A stretch of DNA of 64,000 nucleotides from Thermoanaerobaculia bacterium (lineage in GTDB: Bacteria > Acidobacteriota > Thermoanaerobaculia > Thermoanaerobaculales > Sulfomarinibacteraceae). The position numbers and the translations under genes are program-made. The stretch covers positions 1 to 64,000 of the forward strand of contig JAMOWA010000064.1 in assembly GCA_027061805.1 (NCBI GenBank), given 5' to 3'. Of the stretch, positions 17,878-26,015 are shown piece by piece. Below the pieces are notes generated by a model. It had not been told where the DNA came from. It was given only the letters and a program-made list of their open reading frames with translations, and made no database searches. The first letter of the stretch is position 1; every line of letters starts with the position of its first letter.

Positions 17878-19230
17878 TCAGGCCGTGCGCGCTCCCCGGC
17901 CGGCGAGCCAGCAGGCGATGGAAACGGCCAGCGCCGGGAACATGGGCTCGAGACCCAGGGGGTAGGCGCCGGCCCTCCCGGCGAGGATCCACGCCGCCGC
18001 CGTGGCGGCCGCGAGGACGATGGCCCAGGCAGCCGAACCTCCCCCGTAGCGCCAGCGTGGCGGCAGGTGGACCGAGAGCACCGGCAGGAGCAGCGCCGAG
18101 GTCACCACGGAACCCACGTGGTGCCACAGGGTGACCACCGAGCCGAAGGCCAGGGCGGCCGCCACGGCCAGGGCGGCCGAGACCACGAGCCCCCACCGGC
18201 TGGCGCGGCGCTCCGCGCCGGGAGCGGGGGGTGTGGCCGCGAGGTCGTGCCCCACGGTGGCCGCCGCCAGGAACAGGTAGGAGTCCAGGCTGGACATGAC
18301 CGTGGCGAAGAGCCCCAGCGTGAACAGGGCCCCAAGGGCCGCGGGGAGCACCCTGGCGGCCAGCGCCGGGTAGGCGGCCAGGGGGTCCGCCAGGTCCGGC
18401 AACAGGACCCGCGCCGCCAGGCCCGAGAAGGTGGTCAGGAAGTCGAACACCGCCCAGGCCCCCACCGACACCAGGACGCCGGTCCGGGCCACCCGGGGGC
18501 TCCTGGCCGCGAAGACCCGCTGGTAGAAGGCCGGCTCCACCATGGTCTGGAGCGCGATCAGGTACCAGACGAGCACGGCCTGGAGGCCCAGCCCGCCGTC
18601 CCAGCTCCGGTGGGCCGGGGGCAGGGCCCGCCACATGGCCTGGAGGCCTCCCGCCTCGTGGAGCGCTGCCGGAAGCAGGACGAGGAACCCCCCGTACATG
18701 AGCACCAGCTGGAGGGCATCGGTGCGGACCACCGCCCGGAACCCCGAGAGCCCCACGTAGAGGGCGGAGAAGGCCGCACCGGCCACCGCGGCGACCCACA
18801 GGGGCCACCCGGTCACCTGCCGGAGGAGCACCGCCAGCATGAGCACGTAGGCCGCGGGGACGGAGAGGGCCCAGACCCCGCCCGCCCCCAGCACCGCCGT
18901 CCGGCGGCCGTAGGTCCGGGACAGCAGCTCGGGGATGGAGATGGCCTCCGTCCTCCGGAGCCGCGGCGCCAGCACCAGGGCGAAGAGCACCGCCGCCAGG
19001 TAGTAGGGGAGGCCGAAGACCAGCCAGGTGGAGATCCCCCAGCGCCAGGCGTACTCGCCCACGCCCAGGATGCCGCCGTACCAGGTGGTCACCAGCGTGG
19101 CCACGAAGGCGGGCAGCGTGAGCCGCCGCCCGTCCAGCAGCCAGCCCACACCGGTCCCGCTCCCCCCCCGGGAGAGGAGGACCAGGACCACGGCGTAGAG
19201 TCCCAGCAGCAGCAGGGTCAGCTGGTTCAC
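17878..19230 (-). CDS. Sodium:solute symporter (SSS family)
   Basis: A 450-aa inner-membrane carrier with about 12-13 hydrophobic helices. It contains the SSS-like segments WYGGILGVGEYAWRWGISTW and FSALYVGLSGFRAVVRTDALQ, and LFATVMSSLDSYLFLAAATV, which resembles the helix-8 sodium-site region. It starts at a GTG placed exactly 6 nt after a TACACT hexamer with no ribosome-binding site. It lies 57 nt upstream of the C69 dipeptidase on the same strand. The solute is unknown; amino acids or small carboxylates would suit the context. Confidence 0.88.
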   Translation of the reverse strand: MNQLTLLLLGLYAVVLVLLSRGGSGTGVGWLLDGRRLTLPAFVATLVTTWYGGILGVGEYAWRWGISTWLVFGLPYYLAAVLFALVLAPRLRRTEAISIPELLSRTYGRRTAVLGAGGVWALSVPAAYVLMLAVLLRQVTGWPLWVAAVAGAAFSALYVGLSGFRAVVRTDALQLVLMYGGFLVLLPAALHEAGGLQAMWRALPPAHRSWDGGLGLQAVLVWYLIALQTMVEPAFYQRVFAARSPRVARTGVLVSVGAWAVFDFLTTFSGLAARVLLPDLADPLAAYPALAARVLPAALGALFTLGLFATVMSSLDSYLFLAAATVGHDLAATPPAPGAERRASRWGLVVSAALAVAAALAFGSVVTLWHHVGSVVTSALLLPVLSVHLPPRWRYGGGSAAWAIVLAAATAAAWILAGRAGAYPLGLEPMFPALAVSIACWLAGRGARTA

Positions 19231-19236
19231 GGGAGA

Positions 19237-19242
19237 AGTGTA
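19237..19242 (-). promoter_or_regulatory. Candidate leaderless -10 for the symporter gene
   Basis: TACACT on the minus strand with exactly 6 nt (TCTCCC) before the GTG start. There is no Shine-Dalgarno sequence between them. Confidence 0.5.
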
Positions 19243-19491
19243 CGGTGAAGCGAACCGTTACGCGAGACGGGAGGAGGTCTCCCGCCCGCCCGGATCGTGA
19301 AACGTGAAAGGTGAACCGTGAAACGAATGAGGCACTTCCGAATCGTTGGACACGACGCAGTGCGACAGCCACCCGCCCGCCCTCCCGCGCACTCCTGCGC
19401 CTGACCGCGACCCCGACCGTGTCCATGACCGTGGCCCTGTCCGTGACCCTGGCCCCGCACCCCTGCTCCCGGGGCCGGGCGGGGGCCCTCC
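19243..19491 (-). repeat. Composite intergenic repeat copy R5 (reverse)
   Basis: No gene is seen. Reading on the minus strand it carries CGGAAGTGCCTCATTCG followed by four GTTTCAC-type heptamers (19296-19342) and a GTCGCACTGCG segment (19362-19372). A GTGACC/GTGTCC tandem tract occupies 19408-19456. It lies between two genes on the same strand. Confidence 0.8.
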
Positions 19492-20235
19492 TCACCCCGC
19501 CATCATCCCTCCGTCCACGGGGATCACCGCCCCGGTCATCCAGGAGGCGGCCTCCGAGAGCAGGAAGCACACCACCTCCGCCACGTCCTCGGGACGGCCG
19601 ATCCTGCCCAGGGGGTGCAACGCCCCCATCCCGGCCACGTCCTCCGGCGTCATCCCCCGCCCCTCGTGGATGGGCGTGTCCACCACCGCGGGCATCACGG
19701 CGTTGACGCGCACCACCGGCGCCACCTCCAGGGCCAGGGACCGGGTGAGCTGGTTCAGCGCCGCCTTGGAGGCGTTGTAGGCCGCCATGCCGGGGATGGC
19801 CCGCTCGGCCAGGGTGGAGGAGACGTTGACGATGGCCGGGTCGTGCCCCTGCTCCAGGAGGGGCAGGAGCTCCCGGCACAGGAGGTAGGGCCCCCGCACG
19901 TTCACGGCGAACACGCGGTCCCACGTGGCGGGCTTCGTCTCGCGCAGGGTGCCCATGGGTGCGATCCCCGCGTTGTTCACCAGGCCGTCCAGCCGCCCCC
20001 ACCGCGACCGCACCGCCGAGGCCAGCTCCGCCACCCGGCCGGGGTCGGCCACGTCGCAGGCATGGCCCCAGGCCCGCTCCGGGCCGAGCTCCACCACGGC
20101 CCCGGCCAGGGGCTCCTCCCTCCGGGCCACCACGCACACCTCGCCCCCGAGCCGGATCACCGCCCGGGCCACGGCGAGGCCGATGCCGCTGGAGCCGCCC
20201 GTCACCACCACGCGCCTGCCCTGGAGATCCACCAT
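19492..20235 (-). CDS. Short-chain dehydrogenase/reductase
   Basis: NAD(P)-dependent SDR oxidoreductase of 247 aa. It has the cofactor motif TGGSSGIG near residue 13, NNAG at about 90, a catalytic Ser in NVSST, and YNASK as the YxxxK catalytic pair. The C-terminal WMTGAVIPVDGGMM is typical of classical 3-ketoacyl-reductase-like SDRs. ARREE after the second strand suggests NADP preference. The start at 20235 has GGGGGAGGG 3 nt upstream. It is divergent from a second, truncated SDR. The substrate is unknown. Confidence 0.9.
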   Translation of the reverse strand: MVDLQGRRVVVTGGSSGIGLAVARAVIRLGGEVCVVARREEPLAGAVVELGPERAWGHACDVADPGRVAELASAVRSRWGRLDGLVNNAGIAPMGTLRETKPATWDRVFAVNVRGPYLLCRELLPLLEQGHDPAIVNVSSTLAERAIPGMAAYNASKAALNQLTRSLALEVAPVVRVNAVMPAVVDTPIHEGRGMTPEDVAGMGALHPLGRIGRPEDVAEVVCFLLSEAASWMTGAVIPVDGGMMAG

Positions 20236-20266
20236 GTCCCTCCCCCGTTCCGGGTTGTCCGCTTTC

Positions 20267-20282
20267 GCCGAGTATACTCGGC
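20267..20282. promoter_or_regulatory. Perfect 16-bp palindrome carrying TATACT on both strands
   Basis: GCCGAGTATACTCGGC is a perfect palindrome in the 49-bp gap between the divergent SDR genes. It contains TATACT in the forward direction, 6 nt before the SDR-remnant ATG. Because of the symmetry it also reads TATACT toward the intact SDR gene. It may be a bidirectional -10 or a regulator-binding operator. Confidence 0.5.
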
Positions 20283-20284
20283 CC

Positions 20285-20584
20285 ATGGCGACACCACACT
20301 GGAACGACACCACCGCGATCATCACGGGCGCCTCCTCGGGGATCGGCGCCGCCCTGGCCCTCGAGCTCGCCGGCACGGGGGCCCGGCTCGTCCTCACCGG
20401 CCGGCGGGCCGACGCCCTGGAGGACGTGGCCGGGGCCTGCCGGGAGCTCGGGGCCCAGGCCGCCACCGTGGCCGGGGACCTCACCGGACCGGTGCACAGG
20501 GTGGCCCTCGTCCAGACGGCGCGGGAACGGTTCGGGGGCGTGGTCCTCTACGACCTGTTCATCACCAGGAACCTCCCGGAGTGA
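20285..20584 (+). pseudogene. Truncated short-chain dehydrogenase remnant
   Basis: A 99-aa frame whose first 85 residues match the N-terminal half of an SDR: TTAIITGASSGIGAALALEL cofactor motif, LVLTGRR second strand, and GDLTGPVHR. It then ends in YDLFITRNLPE without NNAG, the catalytic Ser or YxxxK, so it cannot be an active dehydrogenase. The remainder is missing because the convergent glycyl-radical gene ends 3 bp away. The start keeps a TATACT exactly 6 nt upstream. It is probably a decayed paralogue of the neighbouring SDR, though a short expressed protein is possible. Confidence 0.7.
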
Positions 20585-20587
20585 GCC

Positions 20588-23500
20588 TCACAGCGCGCAG
20601 TGGCGCGTCCTGTCGATGATCTCCTGCTGCATGGCCGGGGACAGGTCGTTGAAGTAGGCCGAGTAGCCGGAGACCCGGACCAGGAGCCACGGGTGGGCCG
20701 AGGGGTCGTCCCGGGCCTCCTCCAGGACCCCGGGGTCCAGCACGTTCATCTGGACCTGCATCCCCCCCTGCAGGAAGTAGCCCCTGATCAGGCCCTCCAG
20801 GGCCCGGAGCCCCTGCCTCCCCCGCAGGGTGACCGCGTCGAGCTTCACGTTGACGTTGATCCCATTCCTGCCGTTTTCGACCTGGTTCGTGGCGGCCGCG
20901 GAGGCCAGCGCCGCCGTGGGGCCCCGGCGGTCCGCGCCGTTGGCGGGGGCGAGGCCGCTGGCCAGGGGTCTGCCCGCCAGCCGCCCCGACGGCAGGGCTC
21001 CCGTGGTCTCGCCGAAGGCCGCATGGGCGGTCACGGCGTAGAAGCCCGCCAGGTAGGGCCCGCCGCGGATGTTGGTGTGGCGCCCCAGGGAATCCGCGAA
21101 CGCGGCGCAGACCCTCTCGGCGAGGGCGTCCACCCGGGGCTCCCCGTTGCCGTACTTGGGCGCCTTGAGCAGGTACCCGCGCAGGGTGCCGAAGCCCTCG
21201 AAGTCCGACTTCAGGGCGCGGACCAGCTCCCCGAGGGTGGCCAGCCGCCGCCGGAACACCACCTCGTCGATGGCCATCAGGCTGTCGGTCACGTCGGGCA
21301 CGCCCACGCCCTGGACCCCGCTGGCGTTGTACCGGGCCCCGCCGGCCGTGGAGTCCACACCGGACTCGAGGCATCCCCCCAGCAACATGGAGGTCAGCGG
21401 CGTGGGGTGGAACCGGGCGTTGGCCAGCTCGATGGCCTTCAGGTCCGCGATCAGGAGGTCCACCAGATGGTCCAGCTGGACGCGCCAGGCGCCGAAGAAA
21501 CCCTCCAGGTCCACCACCCCCGCGGCCCGTCCCACCCCCGCACCCCCCCGTTTCAGGCCCAGCGCCCACTCCAGGGGAAGGGCCAGGTTCAGGAGCGCCG
21601 CGTCGGTGGAACCGAAGGTCTCGCCGCAGGCCACCGGCTCGATGCACCCCACCGGGGAGTAGTCCCGGGCGTCCTCCAGGGTGATGCCCCGGGAGACCAG
21701 CATGGGCACCACGGCCTCGTCGTTCATCAGGGAGGGTGCCCCCGACCCGCGGCGCAGCATGGAGGCGACCCGCTCCACGTACTCCGGCGGGCTCCCCCGG
21801 TGCAGCCTGGCGTGGTAGTTGGGCTGGCGCATCCTGAGCTCGTCCATGGCGTCGAGGAAGGCCCACGTGAGCTCGTTGGTGACGTCGCGGCCCTCCCGGT
21901 CCGTCCCGCCCACCACCACTGCCTGCCCGTTGAACATGCCCCCGTGGAAGCGGGTGAGCCGCCGGGAGAAGACGGGCACGATCTCGCTCATCTTCACGGT
22001 GAAGCAGCCCACCAGCTCCCGGAGGCCACGCTCGTCGAGCCGTCCGGCCTCCCTGTCCGCCTCCCAGTAGGGCGCGAGGACCTGGTCCAGCCGTCCCGGA
22101 GAGACCGCGTTGTCCAGGCTCTCCAGGTTGAGTGCGATCTGGGCGAAGAGGAGCGACTGGAAGGCCTCCCGGAGCGTCCGCGCGGGGTGCCGCGGCACCC
22201 GGTCGCAGACCTCGGCGATCTCCAGGAGCACCCGCCGGCGCTCCGGGCCGGTCTCCCGCTCCGCGAGCTCGCGCGCGAGCGTCGCGTACCGTGCCGCCAT
22301 CTCCTCGAGGCCCCGGCACACGATGCCGACGGCCTCCCAGAAGTCCCGGCGTTCGGGATCCGTGGTGACCTCCGCCCGGGAACGGGCCTCCGCAGCGATC
22401 CCCTCCGTGCCCTCGGCAAGGAGCCGTGCATAGTCGGGCACCAGGTGGGAGATGCCACCGCTCTCGTTGATCAGGTAGCGCTTCGCCGTGACCTGGTCCA
22501 CCACGAAGGCCAGTGCCCTGGGCACCGTGAAGGCCCGGAAGGCCAGGAAGCGCGTCAACCAGAAGGGCATCACGGAGAGGGCCAGCACCCGGCGCTCGCG
22601 CCGGCCGATCCGCAGCGGGTTGACCTCGCGGGAACCGAAGGCGAACAGGTCCTCCAGCATGGCCACCCCGTGGAGCTCGGGAAAGATGGAACCGCCAACG
22701 CGCTTGCTGGAGAAGGCCCCCACCAGGAGCTCGTCATCCCAGATCCGGGCACTGCGGTTGGCGAGGACGAAGCGGAGGGCCTCGGCCTTCCGGAGGATCA
22801 CCGGGCCCCGCCGGTTCTCCCGCTTCCGGAAGAAGCGGGTCACCAGCTCGGCCCGCTCGGAGCACACCTCGGGGTGCGCGGCCTGCACCTCCGCCCGGAG
22901 CCTCCAGACGCGATGCGGGAAGACCTCGGGGGAATCGCTGGGGGCCCCGTCGGGCTCGTGGCCCTCCACCGTCACGCCGATTCCCTGTCCCTCGAACCGT
23001 TCCCGGACCCTCTCCAGCGCCTCCCCGGCGCTCTCCGGTGGGATGCCCAGACGGGGCCGGGGGCTCGCCAGCCTCTCGATCTTGTCTTCCCCCGCCCGGT
23101 GGTAGGGCAGCAGCCGGATGGAGTCCACACCCAGCTCCCGGAGGAACCCGGCGATACCGTCCACGCAGCCCGCACCGTCGTTGTGACCGGGGATCACCGG
23201 CATCCGGAACACCACCCGGGCCCCGGACCGCACGAGCCGGCGGGCGTTGGAGGCGACCGTCGCCAGGGGGAATCCGGTGAGCTCGCGGTGCAGGCCGTCA
23301 CCCCATGCCTTGAGGTCGAAGTAGAAGAGATCGACCAGTGGCAGGACCCTCTCGAAGGTGGACCAGGGGACGCCCCCGGCGGTCTCCACCACCGTGTGGA
23401 GGCCCCGCTCCCGGCAGATCCCGAGGAGCTCCTCGGCGCCGCCCGCCTGGAGGAGCGGCTCGCCGCCCGAGAGCGTGATCCCGCCGCCGCTGGCCTCGAA

Positions 23501-23875
23501 CCAGGGCCCGTCGCGCAGGACCTCCTCGACGATCTCGGCGGGTGACCTCGGCTCCCCCACCCTCCGCAAGGCCTCGTGGGGGCACGCCTCGGCGCAGAGG
23601 CCGCAGGCGTCGCAGAGCTCGCGGTCGATCCGGGTCTCGCCCGCCGTGATGGCGCCCAGGGGGCAGGCCTCCGCGCACAGGAGGCACCCCACGCACCGCT
23701 CGGCGTAGAAGGCCATCTCGGGCCGCGCCCCGATGCCCTCGGGGTTCTGGCACCAGGGGCAGTCGAAGGAACATCCCTTGAGGAACACCACGGTCCGGAT
23801 GCCCGGCCCGTCATGGACACAGAACCGCTGGACGTCGAAGACGACGGGCGGGTCGATGGGAGCGGTGGCGGCCAT
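20588..23875 (-). CDS. Glycyl-radical activase fused to glycyl-radical enzyme (dehydratase-type)
   Basis: One 1095-aa frame carries two enzymes. Residues 1 to about 305 form a radical-SAM activase: the cluster is C35-x3-C39-x2-C42 in GCSFDCPWC, followed by two ferredoxin-like clusters (C61/64/67/71 and C88/91/94/98), then LSGGEPLLQ and VVFRMPVIPGHND. After a linker of about 15 residues, residues 320-1095 form a glycyl-radical enzyme. It has RSARIWDDELLVG, thiyl Cys plus Glu in SPVGCIEPVACG, GGARYNASGVQGVG, and the C-terminal radical loop RVSGYSAYFNDL with Gly1070. The GCxEP pattern resembles dehydratase, C-N-lyase and related families rather than pyruvate formate-lyase. Start ATG 23875 has GGAGG 4 nt upstream. 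The substrate is unknown; it implies anaerobic metabolism. Confidence 0.93.
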   Translation of the reverse strand: MAATAPIDPPVVFDVQRFCVHDGPGIRTVVFLKGCSFDCPWCQNPEGIGARPEMAFYAERCVGCLLCAEACPLGAITAGETRIDRELCDACGLCAEACPHEALRRVGEPRSPAEIVEEVLRDGPWFEASGGGITLSGGEPLLQAGGAEELLGICRERGLHTVVETAGGVPWSTFERVLPLVDLFYFDLKAWGDGLHRELTGFPLATVASNARRLVRSGARVVFRMPVIPGHNDGAGCVDGIAGFLRELGVDSIRLLPYHRAGEDKIERLASPRPRLGIPPESAGEALERVRERFEGQGIGVTVEGHEPDGAPSDSPEVFPHRVWRLRAEVQAAHPEVCSERAELVTRFFRKRENRRGPVILRKAEALRFVLANRSARIWDDELLVGAFSSKRVGGSIFPELHGVAMLEDLFAFGSREVNPLRIGRRERRVLALSVMPFWLTRFLAFRAFTVPRALAFVVDQVTAKRYLINESGGISHLVPDYARLLAEGTEGIAAEARSRAEVTTDPERRDFWEAVGIVCRGLEEMAARYATLARELAERETGPERRRVLLEIAEVCDRVPRHPARTLREAFQSLLFAQIALNLESLDNAVSPGRLDQVLAPYWEADREAGRLDERGLRELVGCFTVKMSEIVPVFSRRLTRFHGGMFNGQAVVVGGTDREGRDVTNELTWAFLDAMDELRMRQPNYHARLHRGSPPEYVERVASMLRRGSGAPSLMNDEAVVPMLVSRGITLEDARDYSPVGCIEPVACGETFGSTDAALLNLALPLEWALGLKRGGAGVGRAAGVVDLEGFFGAWRVQLDHLVDLLIADLKAIELANARFHPTPLTSMLLGGCLESGVDSTAGGARYNASGVQGVGVPDVTDSLMAIDEVVFRRRLATLGELVRALKSDFEGFGTLRGYLLKAPKYGNGEPRVDALAERVCAAFADSLGRHTNIRGGPYLAGFYAVTAHAAFGETTGALPSGRLAGRPLASGLAPANGADRRGPTAALASAAATNQVENGRNGINVNVKLDAVTLRGRQGLRALEGLIRGYFLQGGMQVQMNVLDPGVLEEARDDPSAHPWLLVRVSGYSAYFNDLSPAMQQEIIDRTRHCAL

Positions 23876-23920
23876 GGAACCTCCGTTCCCCAGTCTACTC
23901 CTGCGCCCTCCCGGTTGTGG

Positions 23921-23926
23921 TACAAG
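23921..23926 (+). promoter_or_regulatory. Candidate leaderless -10 for the DUF1684 gene
   Basis: TACAAG lies exactly 6 nt before the ATG, preceded by a TGTGG extended -10-like sequence. No Shine-Dalgarno sequence is present. Confidence 0.4.
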
Positions 23927-23932
23927 ACTGCC

Positions 23933-24871
23933 ATGACGCCGAGCACCCCCCAGCCCCGCCCCGCCCTGGCAGCCCTGGCACTGCTGGCCCTGGCCGCCAC
24001 CCTGGCGTGCGGCCCCCGCACGCCCGCCGCCGACCCCTCCTTCGTGCAGGCCGAGGAGGCCTGGCGCGCCCAGCGCGAGGCCCGGCTGAACACCGACGAC
24101 GGCTGGCTCACCCTGGTGGGGCTGTACTGGCTCTCCCCGGGCGAGAACCCCTTCGGGTCCGGCGACGGCAACCCCGTGGTCCTGCCGGCAGCCGACGGCG
24201 TGGCCCCCGCCTCCGGCGTCTTCGTCCTCGGCGAGGACGGCTCCGTCACGGTCCGCTGCGCGCCCGGCGCCGGGGTGACCCTCCACGGGGAGCCCGTCAC
24301 CGAGGCGGTGCTCCGGGCCGACACGGACGAGGGCGGCCCCGACATCCTGCATGCGGGACGGATCCTCTTCTACGTGATCCGTCGGGGCGACCGGGTGGGG
24401 ATCCGGGTCAAGGACCCCGAGAGCCCCGCCCGGACGCAGTTCCGGGGCCTGTCCTGGTACCCGCCCGACCCCGAGTGGGTGGTGACGGGAACCTTCGTTC
24501 CCTTCGAGACGCCAAGGACCGTGGAGATCGCGTCGGCCGCGGGCACCACCGAGACCGCGGAGATCCCGGGTGCGGTGCGGTTCACCATCGGCGGCCGCGA
24601 GCTGGAGCTCCTTCCCATGTCCTCCGATGTCTCCGAGGGCCTCTTCTTCGTCTTCGCCGACGCCACCAGCGGGCCGGAGACCTACGGGGCGGGCAGGTTC
24701 CTGGACGTCCCGCCGCCCGACGGCGAGGGGCACGTGGAGCTGAACTTCAACCGGGCCTACAACCCGCCCTGCGTCTTCACGCCCTACGCCACCTGCCCCC
24801 TGCCCATCCCCGAGAACGTCCTGCCCATCCCCGTCCGGGCCGGGGAGAGGATGTACACCGGACACCACTGA
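23933..24871 (+). CDS. DUF1684 family lipoprotein
   Basis: A 312-aa protein of the DUF1684 family, whose function is unknown. The N-terminus has a hydrophobic segment ending ALAATLAC, so it is probably lipidated at Cys26. Family features are WRAQREARLNTDDGWLTLVG near residue 43, RTQFRGLSWYPPDPEWVV, and the C-terminal DFNRAY-like stretch ELNFNRAYNPPCVFTPY with TCPLPIPEN. The length is usual. It is divergent from the glycyl-radical fusion gene across 57 bp. Confidence 0.85.
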   Translation: MTPSTPQPRPALAALALLALAATLACGPRTPAADPSFVQAEEAWRAQREARLNTDDGWLTLVGLYWLSPGENPFGSGDGNPVVLPAADGVAPASGVFVLGEDGSVTVRCAPGAGVTLHGEPVTEAVLRADTDEGGPDILHAGRILFYVIRRGDRVGIRVKDPESPARTQFRGLSWYPPDPEWVVTGTFVPFETPRTVEIASAAGTTETAEIPGAVRFTIGGRELELLPMSSDVSEGLFFVFADATSGPETYGAGRFLDVPPPDGEGHVELNFNRAYNPPCVFTPYATCPLPIPENVLPIPVRAGERMYTGHH

Positions 24872-25001
24872 GCCCCGGTTTCCCGTCTTCCCCGCCCGGG
24901 GGGCTCCACGCCTGGACCTCGCGGACCACCCCATGGTGCAGCCCGCGGAGATGGCCTGCCTCGTCCGGGAGATCCCCGGCCGCTGAGGCCCGGCCGGCAG
25001 G

Positions 25002-25007
25002 TATAAT
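25002..25007 (+). promoter_or_regulatory. -10 element for the zinc-ribbon/PH-like gene
   Basis: TATAAT lies 24 nt before the ATG with AGGAGGAAAGG between them, so unlike many genes here this one has a conventional leader. No clear -35 is visible. Confidence 0.5.
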
Positions 25008-25031
25008 GCCGCAGGAGGAAAGGGGTCTCCT

Positions 25032-25994
25032 ATGAGTGGCGTCGTGTCGTTCGACATCTATCTCCTCGGGATGAAGGATCCCTCGCCGGACAACCGTGCG
25101 CGGCTCGTGGATGCCGTCTGCCAGCTCACGGGACGCGCCGAGTCGGACCTCCGGGCCGCCCTGCTGGAGCCCGAGCGTCCGCTCTTCGCGGGCCTGAGCC
25201 AGCAGCGGATCCGGGAGGTGGTGGAGGCACTGGACATGGCCGGTGCGCGGATCGAGATCCGCCCGCTCCACGGTGCAGCCGGTGCGGCCGGTGCGGCCGA
25301 GGCACCCGGGGTCGCCTCGGGTTGCCCCCGGTGCAACTTCTCCGTCACGCCCGACCTGGAGGAGTGCCCCCGCTGCGGCCTGGTCTTCGCCAAGTGGGAG
25401 CGGGAACAGATCCAGAAGATGCAGCGGGAACGCCGCCTGGAGGAGGCGCTCAACCAGGCCGTGCAGGCCCGCAGGGAGTGGGACGGGCGCGCCAAGATGT
25501 ACCTGGAGCGCCACCCCTTCCCCGAGCAGGACGAGAGGGGCTTCGAGAAGCACCTCAACCGCGAGGAGATCCCGTTCCAGAGGCTGGAGAGCGACCAGGG
25601 ACCGCTCCTGATGACCTCCCGCCGCCTCATGGTGCTCCGCGACGGCACCTTCCTCTCCATCCCCTACGAGCTCATCTCCGACGTGGACACGGGCGGCGGG
25701 TTGCTGGTGAAGAAGGACCGCGTCCGCATGCAGCTGAGCTTCCACGGCCCGCTCCAGGTGGACGACAGGGCGGTCAAGAGCCTCGCCTTCGAGCTGGACA
25801 AGGAGTCCTCCTTCCACAAGGACCTCGTCATGGACTGGGCCTTCGCCAGGAACTTCATCTGCGGCTCCTGCGGCGCCCGCGACCTGGACTACCGGGTCCA
25901 GAACGGGAAGACCCACGCCCGGTGCATGCACTGCGCCACCGACCACGAGATCGACCTCGAGGAGGCCGTGGCCATCCCCATCCTCCACGACTGA
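25032..25994 (+). CDS. Unknown protein: L7/L12-C-like domain, two zinc ribbons, PH-like domain
   Basis: A 320-aa cytoplasmic protein that I do not recognise as a whole. Residues 1-80 (VVSFDIYLLGMKDP ... GARIEIRP) resemble the ribosomal L7/L12 C-terminal fold. A zinc ribbon CPRC-x13-CPRC follows near residues 98-116, then a charged helix (about 117-160), then a PH-like region (LLMTSRRLMVLRDG to KSLAFELDK). It ends in a second ribbon CGSC-x16-CMHC. TATAAT and AGGAGG upstream support the start. It may be a membrane-free stress or quality-control protein; this is a guess from architecture. Confidence 0.75.
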   Translation: MSGVVSFDIYLLGMKDPSPDNRARLVDAVCQLTGRAESDLRAALLEPERPLFAGLSQQRIREVVEALDMAGARIEIRPLHGAAGAAGAAEAPGVASGCPRCNFSVTPDLEECPRCGLVFAKWEREQIQKMQRERRLEEALNQAVQARREWDGRAKMYLERHPFPEQDERGFEKHLNREEIPFQRLESDQGPLLMTSRRLMVLRDGTFLSIPYELISDVDTGGGLLVKKDRVRMQLSFHGPLQVDDRAVKSLAFELDKESSFHKDLVMDWAFARNFICGSCGARDLDYRVQNGKTHARCMHCATDHEIDLEEAVAIPILHD

Positions 25995-26015
25995 GCCCCC
26001 CGGAGGCCACCGGCA

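Noticed and set aside
17282-20497. 1071-aa minus-strand ORF
   Set aside because: Out-of-frame shadow of the dipeptidase, symporter and SDR genes, running through a repeat gap.
20588-23875. Assignment of the glycyl-radical enzyme to a specific substrate such as choline, glycerol or hydroxyproline
   Set aside because: Only the general GCxEP class is visible; neighbours include no microcompartment, cofactor or pathway genes that identify a substrate.
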